32,060 nt of DNA from Flavobacterium sp. UBA4098. GTDB lineage: Bacteria > Bacteroidota > Bacteroidia > Flavobacteriales > Flavobacteriaceae. The stretch is taken from positions 64,444 to 96,503 of the forward strand of contig DFXW01000043.1 in NCBI GenBank assembly GCA_002382495.1, read 5' to 3'. Made by a program: the position numbers and the translations under genes. Positions 16,477 through 24,750 of the stretch are shown piece by piece (position 1 is the first letter of the stretch; each line of letters begins with the position of its first letter). The notes under the pieces are model-generated. The model was not told the DNA's origin, made no database searches, and worked only from the letters and a program-made list of their open reading frames with translations.

Positions 16477-17261
16477 GATTTCACTGATTTAAAAAACGCC
16501 ATTAATGCGACACGCAGTGCATCTTGATTTTCAATGTGCGACATATGTCCGTCAGGGAAACTCAACAATTGCACTTGTGTGTCTTCAATTTGTTCTTTGG
16601 TTTCTTCGTAGTGTAAAACGGGATCTTTTTTGCCTAAAACCAACAATTTAGGATATGGGGTTAAATGCAATAAAACTTCTCTGTCAATTCGAATTTTCAT
16701 CCCTTCTAACGAGGCAACAATTCCTTGAAGCGGTGTTTTCAGCGCCTCTTTTTTTACATTTTCAATAGATTCGGAAAGACGTTCTCTATTCTCTTCGCTA
16801 AACAAATTGGAGATGGACAAGGAAATAAAATTTTGAAACGACTGTTTTACCGCTTTTATAGCGCGATCTCGATTGGTTTTTCGCTCGTCGCTATCGGCTC
16901 TAGAAGTGGAGTTTAAAAGCACTAAACCTTTCATCATATCGGGATACAATTCGGCGAAAGCCAAAGCGACATAACCACCCATAGAATGCCCTACTAGAAT
17001 TGCTTTTCGTATACGTAATTCAGCTAGAACTTCATGAACAGCATCGGCGTTGTTTTCCATGGAATGCACATACCCCATACATCCCGTTTCGCCATGTCCC
17101 AATAAATCGATAGTAATGATTCTGAATTTTTTGCTCCATTCTGGGATAAATGATTCCCACATTTTTTTGTTTTCCAAAAACCCATGTAATAAGACTACTG
17201 CCGTTCCTTTGCCTTGGTCGGTATAGCTGATGGTGGTGTTTTTGAAATGGGTTGTTTTCAT
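16473..17261 (-). CDS. Alpha/beta hydrolase
   Basis: This 262-residue cytoplasmic enzyme has the complete alpha/beta-hydrolase fold signature. The oxyanion-side HGFLE is at residues 26-30, the nucleophile elbow GHSMGG has Ser93, a probable acid Asp213 lies in LGKKDPV, and a probable catalytic base His242 lies in GHMSHIE. There is no signal peptide. It resembles the YbfF/MenH-like esterase group, but no menaquinone genes are nearby, so the substrate cannot be assigned. The ATG at 17261 has a strong promoter whose -7 box ends 5 bases upstream, which predicts a leaderless or nearly leaderless transcript. Its 3' end overlaps the AddB-like gene on the other strand by 4 bases (TTAA gives both stop codons). 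Confidence 0.9.
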   Translation of the reverse strand: MKTTHFKNTTISYTDQGKGTAVVLLHGFLENKKMWESFIPEWSKKFRIITIDLLGHGETGCMGYVHSMENNADAVHEVLAELRIRKAILVGHSMGGYVALAFAELYPDMMKGLVLLNSTSRADSDERKTNRDRAIKAVKQSFQNFISLSISNLFSEENRERLSESIENVKKEALKTPLQGIVASLEGMKIRIDREVLLHLTPYPKLLVLGKKDPVLHYEETKEQIEDTQVQLLSFPDGHMSHIENQDALRVALMAFFKSVKS

Positions 17262-17266
17262 TGTTG

Positions 17267-17298
17267 CAAAGGTAAATTATAAACACAAAGAGCACAAA
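17267..17298 (-). promoter_or_regulatory. Promoter for the alpha/beta hydrolase gene
   Basis: On the minus strand TTTG (17295-17298), a 20-base spacer and TACCTTTG (17267-17274) match the Bacteroidota consensus fully. The -7 box ends 5 bases before the ATG. Confidence 0.7.
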
Positions 17299-17345
17299 GT
17301 TTTTTCAAATGATGTACTATAAATTGCTTACTTTTTGACTTATTC

Positions 17346-17379
17346 AAATAAAAAACGGCTTACTTTCGCAAACCGTTTT
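17346..17379 (-). terminator. Terminator of the aminopeptidase gene
   Basis: On the minus strand a 12-base stem (AAAACGGTTTGC with GTAAGCCGTTTT, two G-T wobbles) closes a GAAA tetraloop and is followed by TTTTTTATTT. It is directly downstream of the Xaa-Pro aminopeptidase stop codon. Confidence 0.9.
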
Positions 17380-17399
17380 GTGACTATTTTTTCTTCAAT

Positions 17400-18692
17400 T
17401 TAAGCATTCATTAAACTTTCAATTTCTTCTACTTCAATTGGAATGTTACGCATCAGGTTGAAAGGAGATCCTTTTTCTTGAATGACCACATTATCTTCCA
17501 AACGGATACCAAAGCCCTCTGCAGGTATGTATATTCCAGGCTCTACAGTAAAGACCATATTAGCTTGCATCGGCTCAGTCAAAATTCCGTAATCGTGTGT
17601 ATCTAATCCCATGTGGTGAGACGTGCCGTGCATAAAATATTTTTTATAAGCAGGCCAATCCGGATTTTCGTTTTGTACATCGGCTTTGTCAATCAAACCT
17701 AAACCTAATAGTTCAGATGTCATTACTTTGCCAACTTCCACATGGTATTGTTTCCATAAAGTACCTGGCGTTAGCATTTGTGTTGCTTCGTTTTTTACTC
17801 GTAAAACGGCATTGTAAACTGCTTTTTGTCTTTCAGTAAAACGACCTGAAACGGGAATCGTTCTTGTCATATCACTTGAATAGTTGGCATATTCAGCCGC
17901 TACGTCTAGCAAAATCAAATCGCCTGCTTTACAGACTTGATTGTTTTCAATATAGTGTAATACATTGGCATTGTTTCCCGATGCGATAATGGGCGTATAC
18001 GCAAAACCTTTGGAACGATTGCGAAGGAATTCGTGTGCAAATTCGGCTTCGATTTCATATTCAGCAACCTCAGGTTGTACAAAAGATAAAACTCTTCTAA
18101 ATCCTTTTTCAGTAATATCGCAGGCTTTTTGAATTAACTCCAATTCTACATTTTCTTTCACGGAGCGAAGGCGTTGCAATATCGGATTGCTTTTGGCTAC
18201 GGCATGAGCGGGATACTTTTCTTTCCACCATTTTACAAAACGGGCTTCGCGAGTTTCCGTTTCTACAGTAGCACGATAATGTTCATTGGTGTTGATATAG
18301 ATCGTTTCCGAATGTGTCATTAATTCAAACAACACTTTTTCAAATTCGGTTAACCAATACACGGTTTTAATTCCAGACACTTCAAAAGCACGTTCTTTAG
18401 TCAATTTTTCGCCTTCCCAAACCGCAATATGATCGTTAGTTTCTCTCAAAAAAAGCATCTCTCTTTGATGTTCGTAGGGCGCATCTGGGAAAAGCAACAA
18501 AATACTTTCTTCTTGATCTACTCCACTCAAATAAAAGATATCGCGGTGTTGTGCAAATGGCATGGTGCTATCGGCACTTATTGGGTAAATATCATTCGAA
18601 TTAAAAACGGCTACACTTTTTGGCTTCATTTGAGCCGTGAATTTAGCGCGGTTTTTTATAAATAAATTGCGGTCTATTGGATGGTATTTCAT
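17400..18692 (-). CDS. pepP: Xaa-Pro aminopeptidase (M24 family)
   Basis: This enzyme removes an N-terminal residue that precedes proline, in the cytoplasm (no signal peptide). At 430 residues it has the aminopeptidase P arrangement. An N-terminal AMP_N-type domain contains FYLSGVDQEESILLLFP and is followed by the pita-bread catalytic domain. The five dinuclear-metal ligands are visible: Asp263 (LLDVAAEY), Asp274 (SSDMTRT), His359 (HGTSHHMGLDTHD), Glu384 (TVEPGIY) and Glu399 (IRLEDNV). The ATG is 28 bases after the HMG-CoA synthase stop on the same strand, so the two are probably co-transcribed. A TAGATTTG at that stop codon could be an internal promoter. A strong terminator follows. Confidence 0.95.
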   Translation of the reverse strand: MKYHPIDRNLFIKNRAKFTAQMKPKSVAVFNSNDIYPISADSTMPFAQHRDIFYLSGVDQEESILLLFPDAPYEHQREMLFLRETNDHIAVWEGEKLTKERAFEVSGIKTVYWLTEFEKVLFELMTHSETIYINTNEHYRATVETETREARFVKWWKEKYPAHAVAKSNPILQRLRSVKENVELELIQKACDITEKGFRRVLSFVQPEVAEYEIEAEFAHEFLRNRSKGFAYTPIIASGNNANVLHYIENNQVCKAGDLILLDVAAEYANYSSDMTRTIPVSGRFTERQKAVYNAVLRVKNEATQMLTPGTLWKQYHVEVGKVMTSELLGLGLIDKADVQNENPDWPAYKKYFMHGTSHHMGLDTHDYGILTEPMQANMVFTVEPGIYIPAEGFGIRLEDNVVIQEKGSPFNLMRNIPIEVEEIESLMNA

Positions 18693-18720
18693 ACGAATTA
18701 GAATTTATTAGAATACAAAT

Positions 18721-20082
18721 CTAATCAATCCATTTGTAATATCTAGCACCAATTAGATTTGGATTTTCATTTTCAATATGGTTTAATACCCATTCGCTTT
18801 TTGGAGTCTTCACACTTTGTTTTTGCTCTTTTTTATGCAATTTTTCGTAAGTAGTAAAATCAATTTCATGACTTTGTTCCAATGTTTCAAACAGTTGTAC
18901 TTTGGCTACAGCCGATTCCCAGTAAGGTTGAATGGTACCTTCAAACACTTTTGATTTTGAACCACTTCCATAGGCTAAGAAACCAAATTTCTTTCCAGAA
19001 ATATCCTTTTTTATCTTGGCAAAATGAGACAAAGTGGAAAGGAATCCCATGAAAATGGACCCCGTGTATAAATTACCAATTAATGAGGATGCAATCTCTG
19101 CAGGCTGTAATTTTTGGTTTACAAATGCACGGTATTCATCAGATTTACTTACTTCTTTCAATTTGTTTTGATAGTCGGCAGGAGATTCATTTCCTAAAAT
19201 AATTGGGTTTACCGCGTCAAGGGCATATATTTCTGATAGCATGCGGCGCCCTTGAAATGAATACGGCAAGTGCATAATGATACTTTCCCAAGTCGTATAT
19301 AAGGTTTCAGCAGAGTTATTTAGTTTTTTGAATGAAAAATAGGCATTGCGCGTGCGATCCATATAACATTGATTGGAATATTGTCCATCAAAAACCGGTT
19401 GGTCTTTGTGGATTTCAATTTTAGCTTCTAAATTGTCAAACCAAGCATTGTTTTCGTTACTTCCAGTTATGGCTTCTTTTGAAATCGTTCTGTAAGGTTT
19501 GAAGAAATCAAAAACGCCTTTGGTACTGGTCGCCCATTCGTTTTCGAAAGCAATTATTTTAGGATTGGATGCGACTAACATCGCTAAGGCTCCTGCGCCT
19601 TGGGTGTATTCTCCGGTCGAATTCAAATCGTATTTGGCAAAATCAGTGGTAACAACAATAGCTTTTTTCGTTGGATTAAGTCGTACAAAGTCCAAGCAGT
19701 TTTGCAAAGCATCAACTCCGCCGATACAGGCAAAAGTGAAATCGACCACATCACATTCGGCTAAACTGCCTTCTCCGAATTTTTGCTCCATTAAAGCAAT
19801 TAAAAACGAGCTAATCGGTTTTGAGCTATCGATGGCACTTTCGGTACCAACATATATTCTAGCAATTTCGTTCAGGTCAATTTTGTTGTCTATCACTAAT
19901 TTGGTCAAGGCATTGGCACCAAAAACAACCGTGTCTTGGTGAACATCGGGTAAGGTCATTTTGATCAAACCCAACCCTTTTTCTAGTTTTTCGGGTTCAA
20001 TATTTCGAGCATTTGCTAATGTTTTTATAGGTAAATGCAGTTGAGCAACGTCAAAAGCAATAGCGTCTATTCCTGTTTTCAT
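18721..20082 (-). CDS. mvaS: Hydroxymethylglutaryl-CoA synthase
   Basis: The enzyme condenses acetyl-CoA with acetoacetyl-CoA to HMG-CoA, an early committed step of the mevalonate route to isoprenoids used by Flavobacteria. The 453-residue product has the thiolase-like fold with all three catalytic residues in context: Glu81 in VGTES, Cys119 in FTFACIGGVDAL and His271 in MHLPYSFQGRRM. An ACVSG-type Cys loop would suggest another ketoacyl synthase; here the order and length fit HMG-CoA synthase. It is the first gene of a probable mvaS-pepP operon. Upstream lies a long gap with an inverted repeat overlapping a candidate promoter. Other mevalonate genes are not in the window. Confidence 0.9.
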   Translation of the reverse strand: MKTGIDAIAFDVAQLHLPIKTLANARNIEPEKLEKGLGLIKMTLPDVHQDTVVFGANALTKLVIDNKIDLNEIARIYVGTESAIDSSKPISSFLIALMEQKFGEGSLAECDVVDFTFACIGGVDALQNCLDFVRLNPTKKAIVVTTDFAKYDLNSTGEYTQGAGALAMLVASNPKIIAFENEWATSTKGVFDFFKPYRTISKEAITGSNENNAWFDNLEAKIEIHKDQPVFDGQYSNQCYMDRTRNAYFSFKKLNNSAETLYTTWESIIMHLPYSFQGRRMLSEIYALDAVNPIILGNESPADYQNKLKEVSKSDEYRAFVNQKLQPAEIASSLIGNLYTGSIFMGFLSTLSHFAKIKKDISGKKFGFLAYGSGSKSKVFEGTIQPYWESAVAKVQLFETLEQSHEIDFTTYEKLHKKEQKQSVKTPKSEWVLNHIENENPNLIGARYYKWID

Positions 20083-20095
20083 TCTTTTTATTTTG

Positions 20096-20133
20096 AATTG
20101 GTAAAATTAAAATTCGCTATTCGAATACCAATT
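20096..20133 (-). promoter_or_regulatory. Candidate mvaS promoter with overlapping inverted repeat
   Basis: AATTGGTA (20096-20103) and TACCAATT (20126-20133) form an 8-base inverted repeat. Between them sits a second small palindrome, ATTCG/CGAAT. On the minus strand the outer repeat contributes TTG, and 19 bases later TAATTTTA (20104-20111) resembles the -7 box with one mismatch. This looks like a promoter with an operator over it, but the regulator is unknown. Confidence 0.4.
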
Positions 20134-20369
20134 GTTTTAGGCTTATATAATTGGTCATTTTTTGATTTTTACGGAATGTAGAATAAATCCAAATAAAAAA
20201 TAGTAATTCAATAATTTTATAGGATTTTGGCTGCTGATAAATACGGATTTTCGATTTTGTTTTTATTAGGAAATGTTTAATCAAATTTGGTTTCAAGCCT
20301 TGATTATTATTGATTTATTAAGGTTTTCAATAAAACACTTTAAAATCATTATAAATAACAACGAAAAGG

Positions 20370-20400
20370 TTGTAGTTGAATTGGATTTCTCCTATTTTTG
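20370..20400 (+). promoter_or_regulatory. Promoter of the sdhCAB operon
   Basis: TTG (20370-20372), a 20-base spacer and TATTTTTG (20393-20400) match the Bacteroidota promoter. The box lies 34 bases upstream of the sdhC ATG. Confidence 0.7.
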
Positions 20401-20434
20401 TCACACTATTTAATAAAAATTTATTCAAATTATT

Positions 20435-21262
20435 ATGGCAAAATCTGCAATTCTAAAGTCATCTCTTGCAAAGAAATATTGGATGTCTTTTACAGGTTTA
20501 TTTTTATGTTTGTTCCTGTCGGGGCATTTAGCAGGGAATCTTCAATTAATTTTTAGCGATGCGTTACATTTCAATCAGTATGCATTGTTTATGACGACTA
20601 ACCCAGCCGTAAAAATTTTATCTTACGTTACTTACATTTCTATTTTATTCCATGCCATTGATGGAATTTTATTAACTGTTCAAAACAGAAAAGCAAGACC
20701 TATTGGTTATGCCAAAACAGATGGTTCTTCAAGTTCTTTTTCTTCAAGAAACATGGCGGTTCTAGGAACCGTAATTTTGGTTTTTATTGTAACACATATG
20801 GTGAACTTCTGGGCTGTAATGCATTTTGACAAAAACATGCCATTGCAAACGGTTACAATAGGCCTACAAGGTCAAGAGCAAGAGTATTACTTGACTACAG
20901 ATGGTGGGTATCTTCCAAAAGCTCAAGTAGATCAAAAAGCAATTAAAATTGAAAACAGAACCGAATTCTTTGATGCTGCTGCCAATGTTAAAATCAAAGA
21001 AGGATACAAAGATTTGCACAAAATTACCGTTGCCTTTTTCAAAGATCCTAAAACAGGATTGATCGCAACTATTTTATATGTTTTGGCCATGTTTACTTTA
21101 GCATTCCATTTATTACACGGATTCCAAAGTGCTTTTCAATCGTTAGGATTGAGCAATCCAAAATACACACCAATAATCAAAAAATTCGGAACTGCATTTG
21201 CAATTATTGTTCCGTTATTATTTGCCATTATTCCAGTTTACATTCACTTTTTCTTAAAATAA
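20435..21262 (+). CDS. sdhC: Succinate dehydrogenase/fumarate reductase cytochrome b subunit
   Basis: This membrane anchor carries electrons between the SdhB iron-sulfur clusters and menaquinone. The 275-residue protein has five predicted helices (about 17-37, 60-82, 105-131, 209-233, 251-273). Candidate haem-ligand histidines lie in or at the ends of helices: His31 (SGHLAGN), His73 (LFHAIDG), His121 (THMVNFW) and His224/227 (FHLLHGF). This is the single-subunit, five-helix type that binds two haems, so no SdhD is needed. A long polar loop at about 132-205 makes it larger than I expect for Bacteroidota relatives (roughly 220-230 residues by recollection). The ATG is 34 bases after a good promoter; sdhA follows after 18 bases. 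Confidence 0.95.
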   Translation: MAKSAILKSSLAKKYWMSFTGLFLCLFLSGHLAGNLQLIFSDALHFNQYALFMTTNPAVKILSYVTYISILFHAIDGILLTVQNRKARPIGYAKTDGSSSSFSSRNMAVLGTVILVFIVTHMVNFWAVMHFDKNMPLQTVTIGLQGQEQEYYLTTDGGYLPKAQVDQKAIKIENRTEFFDAAANVKIKEGYKDLHKITVAFFKDPKTGLIATILYVLAMFTLAFHLLHGFQSAFQSLGLSNPKYTPIIKKFGTAFAIIVPLLFAIIPVYIHFFLK

Positions 21263-21280
21263 TCAACATCAGAACATATT

Positions 21281-23290
21281 ATGAAGTTAGATTCTAAAAT
21301 ACCAGAAGGTCACATTTCACAGAAATGGACTGATTACAAAGACCATTTAAAATTAGTTGCGCCAAACAATAGACCTAAAATCGACATTATTGTTGTAGGA
21401 ACTGGTTTAGCAGGTTCCTCTGCTGCTGCTTCTCTTGCAGAAATGGGATACAATGTTAAAGCATTTTGTTTCCAAGATTCACCACGTCGTGCGCACTCTA
21501 TTGCAGCACAAGGAGGAATTAACGCAGCTAAAAACTATCAAAATGATGGTGATAGTACGTACAGATTATTTTATGACACTATTAAAGGTGGAGATTACAG
21601 AGCACGTGAAGCTAACGTTCACCGTTTAGCAGAAGTTTCTGGAAATATTATTGACCAATGTGTGGCTCAAGGAGTCCCTTTTGCTAGAGAATATGGAGGA
21701 ATGTTGGACAACCGTTCTTTTGGAGGAACACAAGTACAACGTACGTTTTATGCCGCAGGTCAAACCGGACAACAATTATTATTAGGAGCATATTCGGCTT
21801 TGTCAAGACAAATCGGTTTAGGGCGAATTGAAATGTTCAATCGTCACGAAATGTTAGACTTGGTAAAAGTAGACGGAAAAGCTCGTGGAATTATCGCTCG
21901 TAACTTGGTTACAGGGGAAATTGAAAGACATTCAGCTCATGCTGTAGTTATTGCTTCAGGAGGATACGGAAACGTGTATTTCCTTTCAACTAATGCAATG
22001 GGAAGTAACGTTACAGCAGGTTGGAAAGTTCACAAACAAGGTGCATTATATGCCAATCCTTGTTTTGTACAAATTCACCCAACCTGTATTCCAGTTCACG
22101 GTACAAACCAAGCCAAATTGACCTTGATGTCAGAGTCATTACGTAACTCAGGTCGTATTTGGGTACCAAAGAAAAAAGAAGATGCTGAGGCTGTCAGAGC
22201 AGGAAAATTGAAACCTGCAGCTATCGCTGAAGAAGATAGAGATTATTACTTAGAACGCAAATATCCTTCTTATGGAAATTTAGCACCCCGAGATATTTCT
22301 TCAAGAGCAGCTAAAGAGGTTTGCGATGAAGGAAGAGGTATTGAAGCGAATGATACTAATGAAGGGGTATTTTTAGATTTCTCTTCAGAGATTCAAAATA
22401 AAGGGAAACAAGCGGCATTCGCCAAAGGAAATCACAATCCAACAGCCGAAGAAATTACTACTTTAGGAAAACAATGGTTGAAAGAAAAGTACGGTAACTT
22501 GTTTACCATGTACCAAAAAATCACCGATGAAAATCCATACGAAACGCCAATGAAAATCTATCCAGCAGTGCATTACACTATGGGTGGTGTTTGGGTGGAT
22601 TATAACTTGCAATCTACTATTCCAGGTTGTTTCGTAGCAGGTGAAGCAAATTTCTCTGATCACGGAGCCAACCGTTTAGGAGCTTCGGCTTTGATGCAAG
22701 GTTTGGCTGACGGATATTTCGTATTGCCATACACAATCTCTAACTATTTAGCAGATGATATTCGTACCGGTAAAATCTCAACTGACTTACCAGAATTTGC
22801 AGAAGCTGAAAACAGAGTTAAAGAGACCATCAACCAATTCTTAAATAATAAAGGTTCTAAATCGGTGGATCATTTCCACAAACGTTTGGGATTGATTATG
22901 TGGAACAAAGTAGGAATGGGTAGAAACGAAGCGGGTTTGAAACAAGCAATCGAAGAAATTGCAGCCTTGAAAGCCGAATTCTACAAAGAAGTAAATGTAC
23001 CAGGTAGTGCTGATGAATTGAATCCACAGTTAGAGAAAGCACTTCGTGTGGCTGACTTTATTGACTTGGGTCAATTGATGGCAATGGATGCCTTACAACG
23101 TAATGAATCTTGTGGAGGTCACTTCCGTGAAGAATATCAAGATGCAGAAGGAGAAACTCTGCGTGATGATGAAAACTTCTCATTTGTGAGTGCTTGGGAA
23201 TATAAAGGTGATGACATTACTAAGGCAGAGCTTCATAAAGAAGAATTGAAATACGAGTTTATCAAAATTGCAGCTAGAAATTATAAATAA
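21281..23290 (+). CDS. sdhA: Succinate dehydrogenase/fumarate reductase flavoprotein subunit
   Basis: SdhA oxidises succinate to fumarate (or the reverse) with covalently bound FAD, on the cytoplasmic face of the membrane complex and in the TCA cycle. The 669-residue protein has a Rossmann motif GTGLAGSSAA (residues 40-49) and the FAD-attachment sequence HSIAAQGGINA, with His72 as the flavin-linked residue. It also has the substrate-site segment HPTCIPV, the late His-Arg stretch SDHGANRLGASALMQGLADG, and a C-terminal domain rich in conserved helices. The order sdhC-sdhA-sdhB and the length match the Bacteroidota type B enzyme. It lies 18 bases after sdhC and 8 bases before sdhB, so the three are one operon. 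Confidence 0.98.
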   Translation: MKLDSKIPEGHISQKWTDYKDHLKLVAPNNRPKIDIIVVGTGLAGSSAAASLAEMGYNVKAFCFQDSPRRAHSIAAQGGINAAKNYQNDGDSTYRLFYDTIKGGDYRAREANVHRLAEVSGNIIDQCVAQGVPFAREYGGMLDNRSFGGTQVQRTFYAAGQTGQQLLLGAYSALSRQIGLGRIEMFNRHEMLDLVKVDGKARGIIARNLVTGEIERHSAHAVVIASGGYGNVYFLSTNAMGSNVTAGWKVHKQGALYANPCFVQIHPTCIPVHGTNQAKLTLMSESLRNSGRIWVPKKKEDAEAVRAGKLKPAAIAEEDRDYYLERKYPSYGNLAPRDISSRAAKEVCDEGRGIEANDTNEGVFLDFSSEIQNKGKQAAFAKGNHNPTAEEITTLGKQWLKEKYGNLFTMYQKITDENPYETPMKIYPAVHYTMGGVWVDYNLQSTIPGCFVAGEANFSDHGANRLGASALMQGLADGYFVLPYTISNYLADDIRTGKISTDLPEFAEAENRVKETINQFLNNKGSKSVDHFHKRLGLIMWNKVGMGRNEAGLKQAIEEIAALKAEFYKEVNVPGSADELNPQLEKALRVADFIDLGQLMAMDALQRNESCGGHFREEYQDAEGETLRDDENFSFVSAWEYKGDDITKAELHKEELKYEFIKIAARNYK

Positions 23291-23298
23291 TTAAAATT

Positions 23299-24060
23299 AT
23301 GTCTTCAGCAAAAAATATCAATATAACCCTTAAAATTTGGCGTCAAAAAGACTCTAAAGCCAAAGGGCAATTAGAAACTTACAAATTAAACGAGGTTTCT
23401 ACAGCGAGTTCATTCTTGGAAATGTTAGACCAATTGAACGAACAATTAATCAATGAAGGAACAGAACCAATCGCCTTTGATCACGATTGTCGTGAAGGAA
23501 TTTGCGGAATGTGTTCGTTATTCATTAACGGTCGCGCTCATGGACCTGATTCAGGCGTAACTACTTGTCAATTACACATGCGTATGTTCAAAGATGGCGA
23601 TACTATCTTTGTAGAACCATGGAGAAGTAGAGCGTTCCCAGTAATCAAAGATTTAGTGGTAGACAGAAGTGCTTTCGACAGAATCCAACAAGCAGGTGGT
23701 TTCGTATCTGTAAATACTTCTGGAAATACAATTGACGCTAATGCTACTCCAGTTCCTAAAGAGGATGCTGATAAAGCTTTTATGGCGGCAGCTTGTATTG
23801 GTTGTGGTGCGTGTGTAGCTACTTGTAAAAATGGTTCCGCAATGCTTTTCGTGGGTGCCAAAGTATCTCAATATGCTTTGTTGCCTCAAGGTAAAGTAGA
23901 AGCGACTAGTCGTGTATTAAACATGGTGCGTCAAATGGACGAAGAAGGATTTGGTAACTGTACCAATACAGGAGCTTGTGAAGTAGAATGTCCAAAAGGA
24001 ATTTCACTAGAAAACATTGCTCGTATGAACAGAGAATATTTAGTAGCTAGCGTAAAGTAA
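23299..24060 (+). CDS. sdhB: Succinate dehydrogenase/fumarate reductase iron-sulfur subunit
   Basis: SdhB carries electrons from the flavin to cytochrome b. The 253-residue protein has all cysteines for three clusters. The 2Fe-2S set is Cys64, 69, 72 and 90 in CREGICGMC...TTC. The ferredoxin-like half has CIGCGACVATC (Cys166, 169, 172, 176) and CTNTGACEVECPKG (Cys221, 227, 231), giving the 4Fe-4S (166, 169, 172, 231) and 3Fe-4S (176, 221, 227) clusters by the family pattern. The ATG is 8 bases after the sdhA stop. A strong terminator follows 21 bases after the stop, ending the operon. Confidence 0.98.
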   Translation: MSSAKNINITLKIWRQKDSKAKGQLETYKLNEVSTASSFLEMLDQLNEQLINEGTEPIAFDHDCREGICGMCSLFINGRAHGPDSGVTTCQLHMRMFKDGDTIFVEPWRSRAFPVIKDLVVDRSAFDRIQQAGGFVSVNTSGNTIDANATPVPKEDADKAFMAAACIGCGACVATCKNGSAMLFVGAKVSQYALLPQGKVEATSRVLNMVRQMDEEGFGNCTNTGACEVECPKGISLENIARMNREYLVASVK

Positions 24061-24081
24061 TCTACTACCTTTTTATACTAT

Positions 24082-24116
24082 AAAACGCATTCCTTAATTG
24101 GGATGCGTTTTTTTTA
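24082..24116. terminator. Terminator of the sdhCAB operon
   Basis: The stem AAAACGCATTCC/GGGATGCGTTTT (24082-24093 and 24100-24111, one T-G wobble) has a six-base loop and is followed by Ts. It lies between convergent genes and has an A-rich left edge, so it may also stop the minus-strand gene. Confidence 0.9.
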
Positions 24117-24119
24117 TTG

Positions 24120-24680
24120 TTAATCTTTCCACCCCCAAGGTGCAGCAGGAGTTGGAACAGTTTTAGTCAAATCAAAATACACTGTAAACAATCGGTCTGA
24201 ACCAATTCTTCTAAGATTATATGTAAAGGAAGTTTCGTTAATTGTAATCCACCAAACATTAGCGGCAGCAGCCGGAATGATGTTAAACGTTTCCTGGTCA
24301 GCCGGGAAAATTTGCACTGAAGCCGAACCTGAATTAGTACTTGTTCCACCATATTGGGTAATTTTGTCCTCTGATCCATCATCATGACGGTGATCGTGTT
24401 TTAATTGGATTCGATTATTTTCAAGTGTTAGTACCCAAGTTCTTGATTTATCTTCGCCTACAAAAAACGGAATTCTAATGGTTTTTTCGTCGCAATTTCT
24501 AACATGCATGACCAATTTTTTATCTTTGAATGTGTCGTTGTTTCCCTCTTTGATTTCACCTTCAAAGGATTTTCCACATTGTTTTTTTAGGGTTTCAAAA
24601 AATAATACGGCCCCCGATTTTTCTTGAGCGGTAAGAAGTACAGTACTTAACATGAGTAAACCAAAAAGGATTCTTTTCAT
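24120..24680 (-). CDS. Secreted protein of unknown function
   Basis: The 186-residue product has a signal peptide (MKRILFGLLMLSTVLLTAQ, then EKSG), so it is exported to the periplasm or envelope. The mature part is polar and probably beta-rich. Notable stretches are FFETLKKQCGKSFEGEI near the start, HVRNCDEKTIRIPFFVG, an aspartate/histidine cluster KHDHRHDDGSEDK, and WWITINETSFTYNLRRIG. Two cysteines (one near CGKSF, one near NCDEK) could form a disulfide. I do not recognise a named family, though I have the impression that similar secreted proteins occur across Flavobacteria. It stands alone on its strand, converging on sdhB, and is divergent from the nitrilase gene. Confidence 0.85.
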   Translation of the reverse strand: MKRILFGLLMLSTVLLTAQEKSGAVLFFETLKKQCGKSFEGEIKEGNNDTFKDKKLVMHVRNCDEKTIRIPFFVGEDKSRTWVLTLENNRIQLKHDHRHDDGSEDKITQYGGTSTNSGSASVQIFPADQETFNIIPAAAANVWWITINETSFTYNLRRIGSDRLFTVYFDLTKTVPTPAAPWGWKD

Positions 24681-24750
24681 AATTTAAATTTTTACTAATA
24701 TAGGTAAGTTTTACTAAGTTCATATTTCTTATTTTTATAAAAAAATCAAC

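Larger units (their letters stand above)
20083..20434. other. 352-base divergent intergenic regulatory region
   Basis: This AT-rich gap separates mvaS (minus) from sdhC (plus) and holds no convincing gene. Near the mvaS side are three copies of AATTGGT, one inverted (20096-20102, 20127-20133 inverted, 20149-20155). On the sdhC side is a good promoter. The middle, about 20160-20360, shows only AT-rich sequence without a clear hairpin or ORF. Confidence 0.7.

Noticed and set aside
18716..18723. TAGATTTG at the HMG-CoA synthase stop as a dedicated pepP promoter
   Set aside because: It matches the -7 consensus and is 21 bases before pepP, but its TAG is the stop codon and no good -33 box was seen. 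It is noted in the pepP entry rather than called.
19499..19942. 147-codon open frame on the plus strand
   Set aside because: It lies wholly inside the HMG-CoA synthase gene on the other strand, which has complete catalytic motifs. The predicted product has no family signature or start context.
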